DNA of 64,000 bases, taken from assembly GCA_036655355.1 (NCBI GenBank), contig JAVVQG010000011.1, positions 62,001 through 126,000 of the forward strand, written 5' to 3'. Of this stretch, positions 42,874 to 52,553 are shown piece by piece. The stretch is from JAUNSR01 sp036655355 (lineage in GTDB: Bacteria > Bacteroidota > Bacteroidia > Bacteroidales > JAUNSR01). Under the pieces are notes generated by a model. That model was not told the origin of the DNA. It worked only from the letters and a program-made list of their open reading frames with translations, and ran no database searches. Within the stretch, counting starts at the first letter, position 1. Each line of letters begins with the position of its first letter. The position numbers were made by a program, and so were the translations under genes.

Positions 42874-44865
42874 ATGGAATACAGGAGAAATCTTACGGAT
42901 GCAGAGATTGCCATACTCTCTCAACAAAATTGCAAATGCAACGACTGGAGCAGGATAAAAGTTGGAAATGAATTTAATCCCTTGGCGGTGAGAGACACTA
43001 CGTTATCGGGAGAGGTGCATCTCGGGGCGTTCAGGAAGAGCTATCTCTTAGCGGGGGGCATCCCGTTTCCGGCGGGTATTTACAACGCCCGGCTGCACAA
43101 CTGTTCGGTAGGTGACGATTGTCTGATTCGCAACGTGAACGGTTATCTTGCGAATTGCGACATCGCCGGAGATGTCATAATCATGGATGTAAATACGATC
43201 CTAACCGAAGGAAAGTCGCATTTCGGGAACAATACCGAAGCGCACGTCCTCAACGAAACGGGAGGACGCGAGGTACCCATTTACAACGAACTGTCCGCTC
43301 AAATCGGCTATATAATGGCGATGTACCGCTACCGCAAATCCCTCATCGAAAAGATGAAACTACTGATCTCCGAATATTCCGCCGAACTGGCATCGCATCG
43401 TTGCCGAATCGGGAAAGGTTCGAAAATCATCAATTGCGGCTCACTGCGGAATGTAAACGTGGGAGAATACGCCCGATTGTATGGCGTTTCATCGCTTAAA
43501 AACGGATCCGTGAACAGCTGCTCGGAAGCCCGCACCCGCGTAGGCGCTGATGTGGTTGCGCGCGATTTTATCTTCTCTTCGGGCGCTATCGTTTCGGACG
43601 GAGCACAGATCACCCGTTCGTTTGTGGGACAGGCAAGTCATGTGGGACACCTTTTTTCGGCCCACGATTCACTCATGTTCAGCAACTGCCAACTTGAGAA
43701 CGGAGAGGCTTGTGCCGTGCTGGCCGGTCCCTATTCGGTGTCAATGCACAAATCGTCGTTACTGATCGCCGCCATGTACTCTTTTTTGAATGCCGGATCA
43801 GGATTCAACCAAAGCAACCACATGTATAAACTCGGCCCGATCCACCAAGGTATCGTTGAACGGGGCGGCCGCATGGCCTCCGACTCCTATATCTTGTGGC
43901 CCGCGAAAATCGGACCGTTCAGCATGGTGATGGGACGCCACATGAAACACCTCGACACGTCGGACCTCCCCTTCTCCTACATCATTCAGATCGGGACCGA
44001 ATCGTACATCATGCCGGGAGCGAACCTCCAGCGCGTAGGTACCGTGCGCGATTCCTACAAATGGCCCGAGCGGGATAAAAGAAGCGATCCGCATCGTTTA
44101 GACATCATCAACTTCGATCTGCTCACTCCCTATACGATGAATAAGATACTGCGCGCCTTACAACTGCTTCGGGATATAAAAGCGAACACTCCGGGCGATG
44201 CGCTGAAATATAAATTCCAGGGAGGTGTCATCAAAAGCACCTCGCTCGAAAGGGGCGTTACCCTGTACGAAATGGCCGTACGCCGTTATCTGGGGAATAC
44301 CCTCATCAAACGACTTACCCACGCCAACTACACATCCGTTTATGAACTGCGTGAAGCGTTGCATCGTCGCTCCTCCACCGGATTGGGTGAATGGGTGGAC
44401 ATGGCCGGTTTCATCGCCCCTGTGATTGAAGTGAATGATGTGCTCGAACGGGTGGAAAGCGGTGAAATCAAACGGATCAATGCGATCCAAGAGGAGTTCC
44501 GGCGCCTGCAAGAAAAGTATGACGAGATGGAATGGAACTGGAATTCGATACTATTGGAGAGGTGGTACAATATCGACCCGGAAGAGATCTCGGTACATGA
44601 AATAAAGGCGATACTCAGCTATTGGCACGAAGCGATTATCCGTTTTGACGAATTATTGCTTGAAGACGCGGCGAAAGAGTTCCATCAGAGCTCCCGGATC
44701 GGTTACGGCATCGACGGCAATGAGGCCGACAGGCTGAGGGATTTTGAAGCCGTCCGGGGTTCGTATGACGATCAGGCTTTCGTGCAACAGATTCGAAAGC
44801 ACATCGAAACAAAAAACAAACTTTACCGTGAGTTGTTACAGAAACTCGACGATCTCCCCTCCTAG
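42874..44865 (+). CDS. DUF4954 protein (left-handed beta-helix)
   Basis: A cytoplasmic protein of 663 residues in the DUF4954 family of Bacteroidota. The first ~380 residues show the hexapeptide-like pattern of a left-handed beta-helix (NARLHNCSVGDDCLIRNVNG, then GKGSKIINCGSLRNVNVGEY), as in sugar acyltransferases and UDP-GlcNAc-type enzymes; the second half is helical and charged. It may be an acyl- or nucleotidyltransferase-like protein, but the family is uncharacterised to my knowledge. It sits opposite in orientation to the SusCD pair and the regulator, and seems to split an otherwise continuous locus. Confidence 0.82.
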   Translation: MEYRRNLTDAEIAILSQQNCKCNDWSRIKVGNEFNPLAVRDTTLSGEVHLGAFRKSYLLAGGIPFPAGIYNARLHNCSVGDDCLIRNVNGYLANCDIAGDVIIMDVNTILTEGKSHFGNNTEAHVLNETGGREVPIYNELSAQIGYIMAMYRYRKSLIEKMKLLISEYSAELASHRCRIGKGSKIINCGSLRNVNVGEYARLYGVSSLKNGSVNSCSEARTRVGADVVARDFIFSSGAIVSDGAQITRSFVGQASHVGHLFSAHDSLMFSNCQLENGEACAVLAGPYSVSMHKSSLLIAAMYSFLNAGSGFNQSNHMYKLGPIHQGIVERGGRMASDSYILWPAKIGPFSMVMGRHMKHLDTSDLPFSYIIQIGTESYIMPGANLQRVGTVRDSYKWPERDKRSDPHRLDIINFDLLTPYTMNKILRALQLLRDIKANTPGDALKYKFQGGVIKSTSLERGVTLYEMAVRRYLGNTLIKRLTHANYTSVYELREALHRRSSTGLGEWVDMAGFIAPVIEVNDVLERVESGEIKRINAIQEEFRRLQEKYDEMEWNWNSILLERWYNIDPEEISVHEIKAILSYWHEAIIRFDELLLEDAAKEFHQSSRIGYGIDGNEADRLRDFEAVRGSYDDQAFVQQIRKHIETKNKLYRELLQKLDDLPS

Positions 44866-44872
44866 AATAAAG

Positions 44873-44936
44873 AAACCCCTTGCTGAACCTCTCTTATCGA
44901 ATCGATAAAACAGGTTTCGCAAGGGGTTTGCTTTAT
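44873..44936. terminator. Bidirectional terminator, DUF4954 gene / susD
   Basis: AAACCCCTTGC (44873-44883) pairs with GCAAGGGGTTT (44919-44929). AATAAAG and CTTTATT outside extend the stem, and both genes converge here. Confidence 0.85.
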
Positions 44937-44950
44937 TTCTTTAAGAAACG

Positions 44951-46507
44951 CTATTTTTTACGTGGAAGCGGACCATCTACTTTTGGGTTGTTGATGATCT
45001 CCTGTTCCGGAATCTGGAAGAAATAGTAAGGAGAGTTCGCTACGAAATCACTCTGATCCGGGAACACCAAGGTATAATGACCTCCGCGCATATTCGGGTA
45101 TTCAGGAAAATCAGACGCAACCAATACATCGCGTACCAATGATTTCTGCGTACGGGTCAAGTCGAAAACGCCCGTTACACCCTCACCCCAGAACTCTCTG
45201 CGGCGCTCTTTCAACAAGAACTCCAAATCGAAGGTATAGCCTGTAGTGGCGGCATTACGTTTGGCACGTAGTTCGGTAATGATCTCCTCAGAACTCTGAG
45301 CACTGCCTCCCTCACCACCACGCAATTTCGCCTCAGCTTCGATAAACCAAGCTTCTGCAGAACGCATAAACAGGATATCTCCGCTGGTTTCGCTCTCGCG
45401 GAAACGGAATTTCGTATACGTAAGGATATTCTTTACTCGAGGCGCACCATCTCCGCTGTATTCGAAAAGAGAGAAACGAACATCTTCCTCGTCATATCCC
45501 GTTCCGTAATCGAATAGCTTCTTGAAATTCGGATCCGGCACCGCATTTTTGTAATAGGCACGCGTATCACCCGGACGCGTATCCAGGTAATTGAAAACAT
45601 AACTCATATCGTTATTCGAAGCGTTCTGCGCCAAGCCCCACATAAATTCAGGGTTGGCAGATTCATTGAATCCCGATTGGAAATCTTTCGGAGCCATCAA
45701 CGGGTAACTGTTTGATTGACGGATATCGTAAGCATGCTTGATTGCCGCATCCATATCCGCTTTCACACCACCCTCTTTTGTTGTTCCGCGCGTCAGGTAA
45801 GCACGCGCCAAAAACATCGACACCACGTGTTCGTCCATTTCGGCGAAAGCGCTCTTTGTGTATTCGAGTTTGTTTAATAATTCTTTCGCAATTAGAAGGT
45901 CATCAATCAATACCTCATAGATCTCTGCAACAGTAGACAACTCAACCCCTTGGGTAATTTGAGCAACATCGGTGATTCCATTCATATTCGGACATACCGG
46001 AAGATCTTTCGCCAAGTCATAAGGCATCTGCCACAAACGCACAATATCCAAATAACACATCGAACGCAATGCCAACGTCTGGGCATACATCGCCTGTGAT
46101 TTTTTAGAAGGGGAATTCAACGATTCATAAAACGAGATCGCTTTGTTGCAGTTTGAAATGCAGTTATAATATTTACGCCAAATCATATTCACATTGGTAC
46201 CCAATATATCATTTGTCTTGAAATTATATTGCGTGGTAATCCCTCCGTAGATTCCGCTGGTACCGATCATATCGCCACCCAAAGCATCTATCGTCATCAA
46301 GGTACTTCTGTAACCGGGATATCCATAAGAGTTAAACCAGTTGGTCAAAGCGTAGAAAGAACCATTATACAAAGCTTGCAAAGTTTGGTCTGCATATTCC
46401 GGTGCAACAGATTCATCGGTTGCGTTTGAAGGTGGATTTACCGTTAAAAAGTCATCACAGGAAGTACATCCTATCGCGATGAGTAATGCGGCTATATATT
46501 TTTTCAT
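44951..46507 (-). CDS. SusD/RagB-type surface lipoprotein (second pair)
   Basis: A 518-residue SusD lipoprotein: lipobox CTSC (Cys 17) followed by DDFLTVNPP, then TPR-like helices (LALRSMCYLDIVRLWQMPY, FLARAYLTRG) and the C-terminal ERRREFWGEGVTGVFDLTR and FFQIPEQEI blocks. It is the binding partner of the SusC encoded 40 bases upstream. The substrate is unknown; the GH144-like gene in the neighbourhood hints at a glucan. Confidence 0.93.
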   Translation of the reverse strand: MKKYIAALLIAIGCTSCDDFLTVNPPSNATDESVAPEYADQTLQALYNGSFYALTNWFNSYGYPGYRSTLMTIDALGGDMIGTSGIYGGITTQYNFKTNDILGTNVNMIWRKYYNCISNCNKAISFYESLNSPSKKSQAMYAQTLALRSMCYLDIVRLWQMPYDLAKDLPVCPNMNGITDVAQITQGVELSTVAEIYEVLIDDLLIAKELLNKLEYTKSAFAEMDEHVVSMFLARAYLTRGTTKEGGVKADMDAAIKHAYDIRQSNSYPLMAPKDFQSGFNESANPEFMWGLAQNASNNDMSYVFNYLDTRPGDTRAYYKNAVPDPNFKKLFDYGTGYDEEDVRFSLFEYSGDGAPRVKNILTYTKFRFRESETSGDILFMRSAEAWFIEAEAKLRGGEGGSAQSSEEIITELRAKRNAATTGYTFDLEFLLKERRREFWGEGVTGVFDLTRTQKSLVRDVLVASDFPEYPNMRGGHYTLVFPDQSDFVANSPYYFFQIPEQEIINNPKVDGPLPRKK

Positions 46508-46547
46508 TTGAATATCGTTTATTTAGTCATTAGGAATTATGTTCCGA

Positions 46548-49500
46548 TTAAAAAGTGAGATTTACACCGAATGAGAACGTTTTAACCGCAGGATAACGGT
46601 AGCTTGTCGTTCCGTTCAAACCGCCTGATTCCGGATCGATACCGTCTACACCGTAGATTGTGAAGAGGTTCTCACCTTGGAAGAATACAGAAGCGTTGCT
46701 CATCTTCATTGATTTAACCACCTTTTGCGGCACATTGTAAGTAACGGCAAGGTTTTTCAGACGTCCGAAAGAACCATCGTATAGGTGACGTGAAGATTGT
46801 GAAGTGAAGCTGTTCGACACGCTCGATGTCGTTACACGCGGAAACTCGCTGTCTGGATTTTCCGGAGTCCAACGATCCAACATCTCCTGTGCCCAAGGGC
46901 GACCTTTTGAAGAACCGGTAGAGTAGTTACCCAAATAATCGGTAGCATACAATTTACCACCCAAGCTGTATGAGAACAGTGCCGTAATGGTGAAATCATA
47001 CACGCGCAGATCCATATTCACCCCGCCATACACTTTTGGTAACGCACTGCCCATGTTCTGACGGTCATTCGCCGAAGCCGTTGCGTATTGTGTTGTTTTA
47101 TAACGTTTCCCATTTTCATCGAACAGATACCATGCGGCCTCACCGCCGTTAGCTTTCTTCGAGGTCTCATAGATTTTGCCCGTTCCATTCTCACGGTCAT
47201 ACAACGCCTCTCCGGCTACGGTGTTACCGGCCCATTCAACCAGTCTGAATCCGTAGATATCGCCACCTTCAACCAGGAATTTCGTTCCGGACTGAATCCC
47301 TTTCTTCACAGGGAAAGAGGTGATGCGATTGCGGTAATGCGCCAAGTTCAGACCCATGTCGAATGAAATATTCTTGGAGGTGTAGATCGTTCCTTTCAAA
47401 TCCATCTCGATACCCGTATTCTTCATCGCACCGATGTTTGAAAGAATAGAGGAGTAACCCGAAGAGGAAGGGAGATCTAATCCGTATAATAAATCTTTCG
47501 AGGCACGGTGGAAATATTCGAAGCTACCGCGCAAACGGTTTTCAAACAAAGCGAAGTCCGCTCCCACATTGAAATTCAAATTGGTTTCCCACGTCAAGTC
47601 ACGATTTGCAAGCGTTGCAATGTAAAGGCCGGGAGAGTTCCCCACCTGCCCCGATTCATATACCGACTGGTAAGGATAATAACCGGATAACTCCTGATTA
47701 CCCTGTGCTCCGTAACTGACACGCAGTTTCAAGAGGTTGATCTGTGTCAGATCCTGCATGAATTCCTCTCTTGCCATGTTCCAAGCCGCACCAACCGACC
47801 AGAAGTTACCCCAGCGATTCTCTTTGTGGAATTTCGAAGAACCGTCTCGACGGAATGATCCCGAGAGGTTATATTTTCCTTCGTAATTGTATTCGGCACG
47901 TCCCATAAAGCCGGCCAACGTGAATTTATCCGAATAGCCTGAATAACCCGATACGACCGATCCCGCATCCGGCTCCATAATTCCCGGCAGTGGGAATGAG
48001 CTTCTGCTACCGCCGGTATATTCGCGATTGTATCCGTAGATTTCTTGTCCCGCCATCAATGAAACGATGTGTGACTCATTGAACTCTTTGTTATAATTCA
48101 GGATGTTGTTAAACGTATAACTTCTGGTCAGCAAAGTACTTCTTCCGGCAGAGGTAGTCTCCAGATTCTGCATCACCTCTTTCTGTCCGTCGGGACCTGT
48201 AGATGATAATGCGGTGAAAGATGGGGAGTACGAATGATTATTCCGCATGCTGATATCGGTACTGTATGAGGTTTTGAATTTCAACCCTTTCAACACCTCC
48301 ATTTTCTCATGCATCGTTCCGAAATCGAACTCAAGGCTTCCGCGCATTGAAATCAGGTCTCGTTTACTCTGATCTTTAGAGAGTGGCAATGAAGCCATCA
48401 GGTTATTCGTTGCGAAGGAACTTGTACGATACGGACCGAAGTCAGAAATCTTCTTCCCGTCTTTATCATACAAATACTCACCGGTTTCCGGATTTCTTTT
48501 ATACATCGGATAGAAAGAGGGCATCATCTGTCCGTAGCTGAACGCATTGCCTACGTTACTATCCTGTGAGTCATTAAAATCGGTTTTACTATTCGAATAG
48601 CCCATATTCAACATCAGTTTGAGCCATTTGGTCGTCTGGTTGTTGATGTTTGCTCTTACAGAGGTACGTGAAAACCCGGAGCCCATGGTAATACCCTTCT
48701 CGTTCAAATGTCCTGCAGAAACAAAATATTGTGTCAGCTTGCTACCTCCCGAAACGTTTGCATTCACTTCGTAACGTTCGCCTGTGCCGATCACTTCATC
48801 CTGCCAGTTGTCATCCCAAAGAGGAGAAAGTCCCGCTTTGAGTTTTCCGTCGATTCCTACCGGCTCGGGATTTTGCGTTCCGTACGGGTTAATCCCCATG
48901 TCGGCGATCAATCCTTTGGAAGCAAGTATCGCAGCTTCTTCAGCCGTTTTCTTATTATCCATAAAACCATTGCGGAGTGCTTCCCAACGAAGCTCCATCC
49001 AATCATTGGTACCCATGAGTTCTACGGGTTTCACCGCACGTTTAGACCATCCGGCCGTAGCACGCACATTTACGGTAGGCGCTTTGTCGGCTCCTCCCCC
49101 TTTTGTAGTGATCATCACAACACCGTTACCGGCACGAGATCCGTAAAGAGCTGCCGAAGCGGCATCTTTGAGAACCACCATCGATTCAATATCGGCAGGA
49201 TTGATACTGGAAAGGTCTCCGTCAAACGGAACTCCGTCAATCACATAAAGCGGAGCGCTAGAGGCATTGATCGACCCAACCCCGCGTACTCGGATCGTGG
49301 CTTCCGCACCGGGCTGACCGGAGGAGCTACTTACCTGCACACCGGCGGCTGCACCTTGTAAAGCGGTTGTCAGGTTCGATACCTGAGCGGTATTCAGACG
49401 GTTGTTATCCACCACGGCCAAAGCCCCGGTAAATGTATTTTTCTTAGCCGTTCCGTAAGCAACCACTACAACTTCATCCAACTGCTGATTGTCCGTATCC

Positions 49501-49805
49501 ATCTCCACCACTTTTGCCTGCGTTGCGGATAACTCCTTGGGTAACATTCCGATATAGGAGAAAACCAATGTTTTCCCATCGGGGACTTCCAATGTGTAAT
49601 TTCCGTCAATATCGGTTACGGTTCCGATATGCGTACCTTTTACCACTACGGATGCTCCTACGATAGGATCACCGTTTGCTTCCACTACTTTCCCTGTAAT
49701 TTTCTTTCCCGGACTCTGTGCAAACGCCAGATTGGTACTCAACAAAACAGCCTGACTTATGATCAGACCTTTTGCCAAATGATTTAAATATTTTCCAGCA
49801 CTCAT
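46548..49805 (-). CDS. SusC/RagA-type TonB-dependent transporter (second pair)
   Basis: A 1085-residue outer-membrane transporter. Signal peptide to about residue 29 (ends NLAFAQ), regulatory-like domain GKVVEANGDPIVGASVVVKG, signature LDEVVVVAYG, plug (ALQGAAAGVQVSSSSGQPG, PLYVIDGVPFDGD, DIESMVVLKDAASAALYG), and a barrel ending KTFSFGVNLTF. No FecR-type N-terminal extension. It is transcribed from its own promoter at 49839-49846 and is followed by susD. The plug and barrel are complete, so the transporter itself seems functional even though the nearby GH144-like gene is altered. Confidence 0.93.
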   Translation of the reverse strand: MSAGKYLNHLAKGLIISQAVLLSTNLAFAQSPGKKITGKVVEANGDPIVGASVVVKGTHIGTVTDIDGNYTLEVPDGKTLVFSYIGMLPKELSATQAKVVEMDTDNQQLDEVVVVAYGTAKKNTFTGALAVVDNNRLNTAQVSNLTTALQGAAAGVQVSSSSGQPGAEATIRVRGVGSINASSAPLYVIDGVPFDGDLSSINPADIESMVVLKDAASAALYGSRAGNGVVMITTKGGGADKAPTVNVRATAGWSKRAVKPVELMGTNDWMELRWEALRNGFMDNKKTAEEAAILASKGLIADMGINPYGTQNPEPVGIDGKLKAGLSPLWDDNWQDEVIGTGERYEVNANVSGGSKLTQYFVSAGHLNEKGITMGSGFSRTSVRANINNQTTKWLKLMLNMGYSNSKTDFNDSQDSNVGNAFSYGQMMPSFYPMYKRNPETGEYLYDKDGKKISDFGPYRTSSFATNNLMASLPLSKDQSKRDLISMRGSLEFDFGTMHEKMEVLKGLKFKTSYSTDISMRNNHSYSPSFTALSSTGPDGQKEVMQNLETTSAGRSTLLTRSYTFNNILNYNKEFNESHIVSLMAGQEIYGYNREYTGGSRSSFPLPGIMEPDAGSVVSGYSGYSDKFTLAGFMGRAEYNYEGKYNLSGSFRRDGSSKFHKENRWGNFWSVGAAWNMAREEFMQDLTQINLLKLRVSYGAQGNQELSGYYPYQSVYESGQVGNSPGLYIATLANRDLTWETNLNFNVGADFALFENRLRGSFEYFHRASKDLLYGLDLPSSSGYSSILSNIGAMKNTGIEMDLKGTIYTSKNISFDMGLNLAHYRNRITSFPVKKGIQSGTKFLVEGGDIYGFRLVEWAGNTVAGEALYDRENGTGKIYETSKKANGGEAAWYLFDENGKRYKTTQYATASANDRQNMGSALPKVYGGVNMDLRVYDFTITALFSYSLGGKLYATDYLGNYSTGSSKGRPWAQEMLDRWTPENPDSEFPRVTTSSVSNSFTSQSSRHLYDGSFGRLKNLAVTYNVPQKVVKSMKMSNASVFFQGENLFTIYGVDGIDPESGGLNGTTSYRYPAVKTFSFGVNLTF

Positions 49806-49838
49806 TAATTAAAATATGATAAGATTAACGTTAGTAGC

Positions 49839-49846
49839 AAATATAA
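49839..49846 (-). promoter_or_regulatory. -7 box of the second susCD pair
   Basis: TATATTTG on the minus strand, 33 bases ahead of the susC start codon. Confidence 0.55.
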
Positions 49847-50081
49847 ACTTAAATTGATAGTTTTTCCTATTATTATATAATTTAAACATTTAGCATCCAA
49901 ACTAAAAACTGTAAGCAAAATAGGCATCAAACACCCAATATAAGAACCTTTTTGGGCAAAATAGTAATATTGTGTAGAAATAATATATATATTAACGATT
50001 GTTTATAAAAATAACCGATATATAATAATTTACACATTCGTTAAAAGGAGATAAATTTCAACAGAAAATAGCGAATCGCAT

Positions 50082-50202
50082 CCGAAAAGAGCACAAACAA
50101 AATAACCGAAAAGAGCACAAACAAAACAGCTGAAAAGAGCGCATCACAGCTGAAAAGAACACAAACAAAACTGCCGAAAACAAAATAGCCGAAAACAAAA
50201 AG
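50082..50202. repeat. Degenerate ~24-bp tandem array
   Basis: Units beginning CCGAAAAG or CTGAAAAG start at 50082, 50106, 50130, 50150, 50174 and 50189, giving periods of 24, 24, 20, 24 and 15. They share GAAAAGAGCACAAACAAAA and lie in the spacer between susC and the M56 gene. Confidence 0.75.
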
Positions 50203-50292
50203 AGGAAACCCCAAAATTAAATTTGAGATCTCCCCTTTCCGGCTCATTGGATTTAAATTACGCCTAATTCAAATACAAAACAACTTTTTGAC

Positions 50293-50400
50293 TCAGATTA
50301 CTTCTTCGTAGCAATCTCAATTTGCAACCGATTACGGCATCGTGGTACCGTTTTTTTGAATCAGATTACTTCTTCGTAGTAATCTCGATGGCACCGTTTT
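50293..50400. repeat. Partial duplication of the M56 gene 3' end
   Basis: TCAGATTACTTCTTCGTAG occurs at 50293 and again at 50361, where it encodes the last codons of the M56 protein; the offset is 68 bases. The downstream copy also keeps the GGTACCGTTTTT block, separated by a 23-base insertion. The copy would encode IEIATKK, close to the real IEITTKK end. Confidence 0.7.
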
Positions 50401-52135
50401 TACCGCGATCGCCGTATTTTTTTACGGCAGCTTCATCCTTCATGACATTAATCGTCTCAATCCGGTTGGGATCGATGGAATTCAAATCGTAGCCGACAGC
50501 TTGGGTCGCACCGTCTACCACAACAACTGGTTTCGGTTTAGCGGGAGTAGCCGGTTTTGAATCACCACCTCCCTGCAGACGGAATGAAACAGGCAATGTA
50601 TAGAGTACGTTTACAGGAACTCCGCGTTGTTTCCCCGGTTTCCAATCTTGCATTCCCTTTATGACACGAATCGCTTCGGCATCCAAATCTGGTGAAACGC
50701 CTCGCTTGATTTCAATATCGGCAACTTTTCCGGTTTTCGTAATCACGAATCCTACGATTACCCTGCCTTGGATTTTTTTCTCCTGTGCTGTAACCGGGTA
50801 TTTGATATTTTTCGCAAGATATTCCAAAAGCGCATTTACACCGCCCGGATATTCAGGCATCTCTTCTACTACGGTAAAAACCTCATCAGATCCTTTTCGC
50901 TTCACCGGTTTATCATCAGCAGCATAACCTACCACTACGATTTCGTCACCTTCAACGGCTTGCATCGGCATTACAACTTTCAGTCCTTTCGAATTCGAAT
51001 TGGAAGGAGCGATTTCAATTGATTTTCTTCCTACGTACGAGAACGCCACTTCCTCTCCCGGATTCAGATTCAGCGAGAAATTACCCTCTTTGTCTGAAAT
51101 CGTTCCATAAGAAGATCCTTTCACAATCACACTGGCACCCGGAATGGAGATGCCCTTTTCATCCACCACTGTTCCGGTTACGGCCATTTTACCGTCTTGA
51201 TTGAGAGCGGGTAATTCAATCACCTCACTTTTAACCTTACTGATCACGGCCTGTGCATTCCCCGAAATGATCAAGAGCCCTGCTACCGGAATAAGCAATG
51301 CATATTTCAGTAACGAATTTTTGTTTGATTTGTCTCTGTTCATCATAATAATACGTCTTTTAAATTGTGGAATATTAAAATTATTGACAAGCTTGTTCGA
51401 TGTTACATGATGACACAACCGCAACAATGAATATTGATAGGTAGTTGCTTCGATTCCTTTATCAAGCACCTCCTCATCGGCAAGATGCTCCAGATTCACC
51501 CTGATTTCCTGTTTTAAAAGCCAGACAAAAGGGTTAAACCAAAAGAAAATGGTAAAGAGCTCGCTGAAAAGAACATCCAATGAATGATATTGGCGGGCAT
51601 GTGTCAATTCGTGGGTAAGAATCTGATTCCCTTCCTGGGCGCTATAGCGGTCCGGATTGATAAAGACCCAGAAGAAGAAAGAGAAAGGAGTGTCGTTGTC
51701 GGAAAGGCTCAACACGGTATGCGATCCGATTTTACGGGGAACAGCCCGGCGACGGGTCATGAGCAGTGAGATCAACTGAATGATCATCCGGAACAACAGC
51801 AATGCGATTCCGGCGATGTACACCGTTAAACCGATTTGCGACAAGGTGAGTGCGGATGTTTCGGAATCGGGACTCACTACAACTTCGGCTAGTTCCGTAT
51901 TTGTAACTCCGTTTACGATTACATAGGGCGTAAGGATCTCGTGAATCGGATCTTTTGACAAAAGCCAGTCCGCGATATCCACCAACGGATACAGCATGGA
52001 GAAAAACAGGATCGCGAGTAATGTAAACCGCCGCATCTTAAAGTAGGTATTCTGAAAGACAACGAGTCGATAAAAGGCGTAAAAGAGGATGAGCGACACA
52101 CTCGATTTTAAGAGATAGCTATAGATCGTTTCCAT
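50366..52135 (-). CDS. M56 (BlaR1-like) metallopeptidase fused to TonB and SusC-like modules
   Basis: A 589-residue membrane protein. Residues 1-290 are an M56 peptidase with four or more helices and the zinc motif HELTH (175-179) plus downstream EHLADEE. Residues ~318-395 are a carboxypeptidase-regulatory-like domain (GTVVDEKGISIPGASVIVKG) ending in DEIVVVGYA, both features of SusC N-termini. Residues ~432-520 are a TonB C-terminal domain (YPVTAQEKKIQGRVIVGFVI). The tail ~537-589 resembles the SusC plug (RIETINVMKDEAAVKKYG, KNGAIEITTKK). Encoded with BlaI 28 bases upstream, so it should sense an envelope signal and cut BlaI. The start at 52135 has GGAA upstream; the longer frame overlaps blaI. 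Confidence 0.9.
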   Translation of the reverse strand: METIYSYLLKSSVSLILFYAFYRLVVFQNTYFKMRRFTLLAILFFSMLYPLVDIADWLLSKDPIHEILTPYVIVNGVTNTELAEVVVSPDSETSALTLSQIGLTVYIAGIALLLFRMIIQLISLLMTRRRAVPRKIGSHTVLSLSDNDTPFSFFFWVFINPDRYSAQEGNQILTHELTHARQYHSLDVLFSELFTIFFWFNPFVWLLKQEIRVNLEHLADEEVLDKGIEATTYQYSLLRLCHHVTSNKLVNNFNIPQFKRRIIMMNRDKSNKNSLLKYALLIPVAGLLIISGNAQAVISKVKSEVIELPALNQDGKMAVTGTVVDEKGISIPGASVIVKGSSYGTISDKEGNFSLNLNPGEEVAFSYVGRKSIEIAPSNSNSKGLKVVMPMQAVEGDEIVVVGYAADDKPVKRKGSDEVFTVVEEMPEYPGGVNALLEYLAKNIKYPVTAQEKKIQGRVIVGFVITKTGKVADIEIKRGVSPDLDAEAIRVIKGMQDWKPGKQRGVPVNVLYTLPVSFRLQGGGDSKPATPAKPKPVVVVDGATQAVGYDLNSIDPNRIETINVMKDEAAVKKYGDRGKNGAIEITTKK

Positions 52136-52163
52136 GTTTCCAGTTATTAGAGGCGACCGGTAT

Positions 52164-52529
52164 TTATTTGGTCCGGTTCTTTTCAATCAATTCAATAATA
52201 TCTTGCAAATCCTCGGGAGTCAGCTTTTCCTCTTTTGCGAAGAAAGAAACCATCTCCTTATAGGAGTTGGCAAAATAGTTACTGACAAATCCCGACATAA
52301 ACCTCTTTTTATACTCTTTCTCTGCGATCAAAGGAGTATAGTGCCACATATTCCCCATCCTTTCGGATGCCAGATAACCTTTCTTCTCCAGATTCTTTAT
52401 GATAGACGCCAACGTTGTGTAGGGGGGTTTGGGTTCAGGCATCTTTTCTAGAAAATCTTTTATAAACCCCTTGTCGCTTTGCCAGATCACCAGCATCACT
52501 TCTTCTTCTGTTGTTGTTAATTTTTCCAT
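52164..52529 (-). CDS. blaI: BlaI/MecI/CopY family repressor
   Basis: A winged-helix repressor of 121 residues. MEKLTTTEEEVMLVIWQSD and PYTTLASIIKNLEKKGYLA form the DNA-binding domain; the C-terminal helices (FMSGFVSNYFANSYKEM, LTPEDLQDIIELIEKN) dimerise. In this family, an M56 protein cleaves the repressor on induction. Two matching dyads (52554-52570 and 52574-52588) lie just upstream and are the likely operators, so the operon is probably autoregulated. No beta-lactamase gene is nearby, so the symbol indicates family, not resistance. Confidence 0.92.
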   Translation of the reverse strand: MEKLTTTEEEVMLVIWQSDKGFIKDFLEKMPEPKPPYTTLASIIKNLEKKGYLASERMGNMWHYTPLIAEKEYKKRFMSGFVSNYFANSYKEMVSFFAKEEKLTPEDLQDIIELIEKNRTK

Positions 52530-52553
52530 ATCGATTCTTTAAATACAAGCCTA

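Larger units (their letters stand above)
49806..50365. other. AT-rich spacer with susC promoter, 24-bp repeats and a copied 3' end
   Basis: This 560-base stretch has no credible gene. It holds the susC -7 box (49839-49846), a degenerate array (50082-50202), and near 50293 a second copy of the end of the M56 gene. The rest is AT-rich without visible structure. An open frame of 68 codons at 50041-50247 encodes only low-complexity hydrophobic sequence produced by the repeats. Confidence 0.7.

Noticed and set aside
50041..50247. 68-codon hydrophobic reading frame (minus strand)
   Set aside because: Its sequence (FVLFSVILFVLFSD-like) comes from the degenerate 24-bp repeats; there is no ribosome-binding site and no known homologue pattern.
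52136..52186. Longer N-terminus of the M56 protein
   Set aside because: It would overlap blaI and precedes the first membrane helix with an atypical polar stretch; the ATG at 52135 has a ribosome-binding site.
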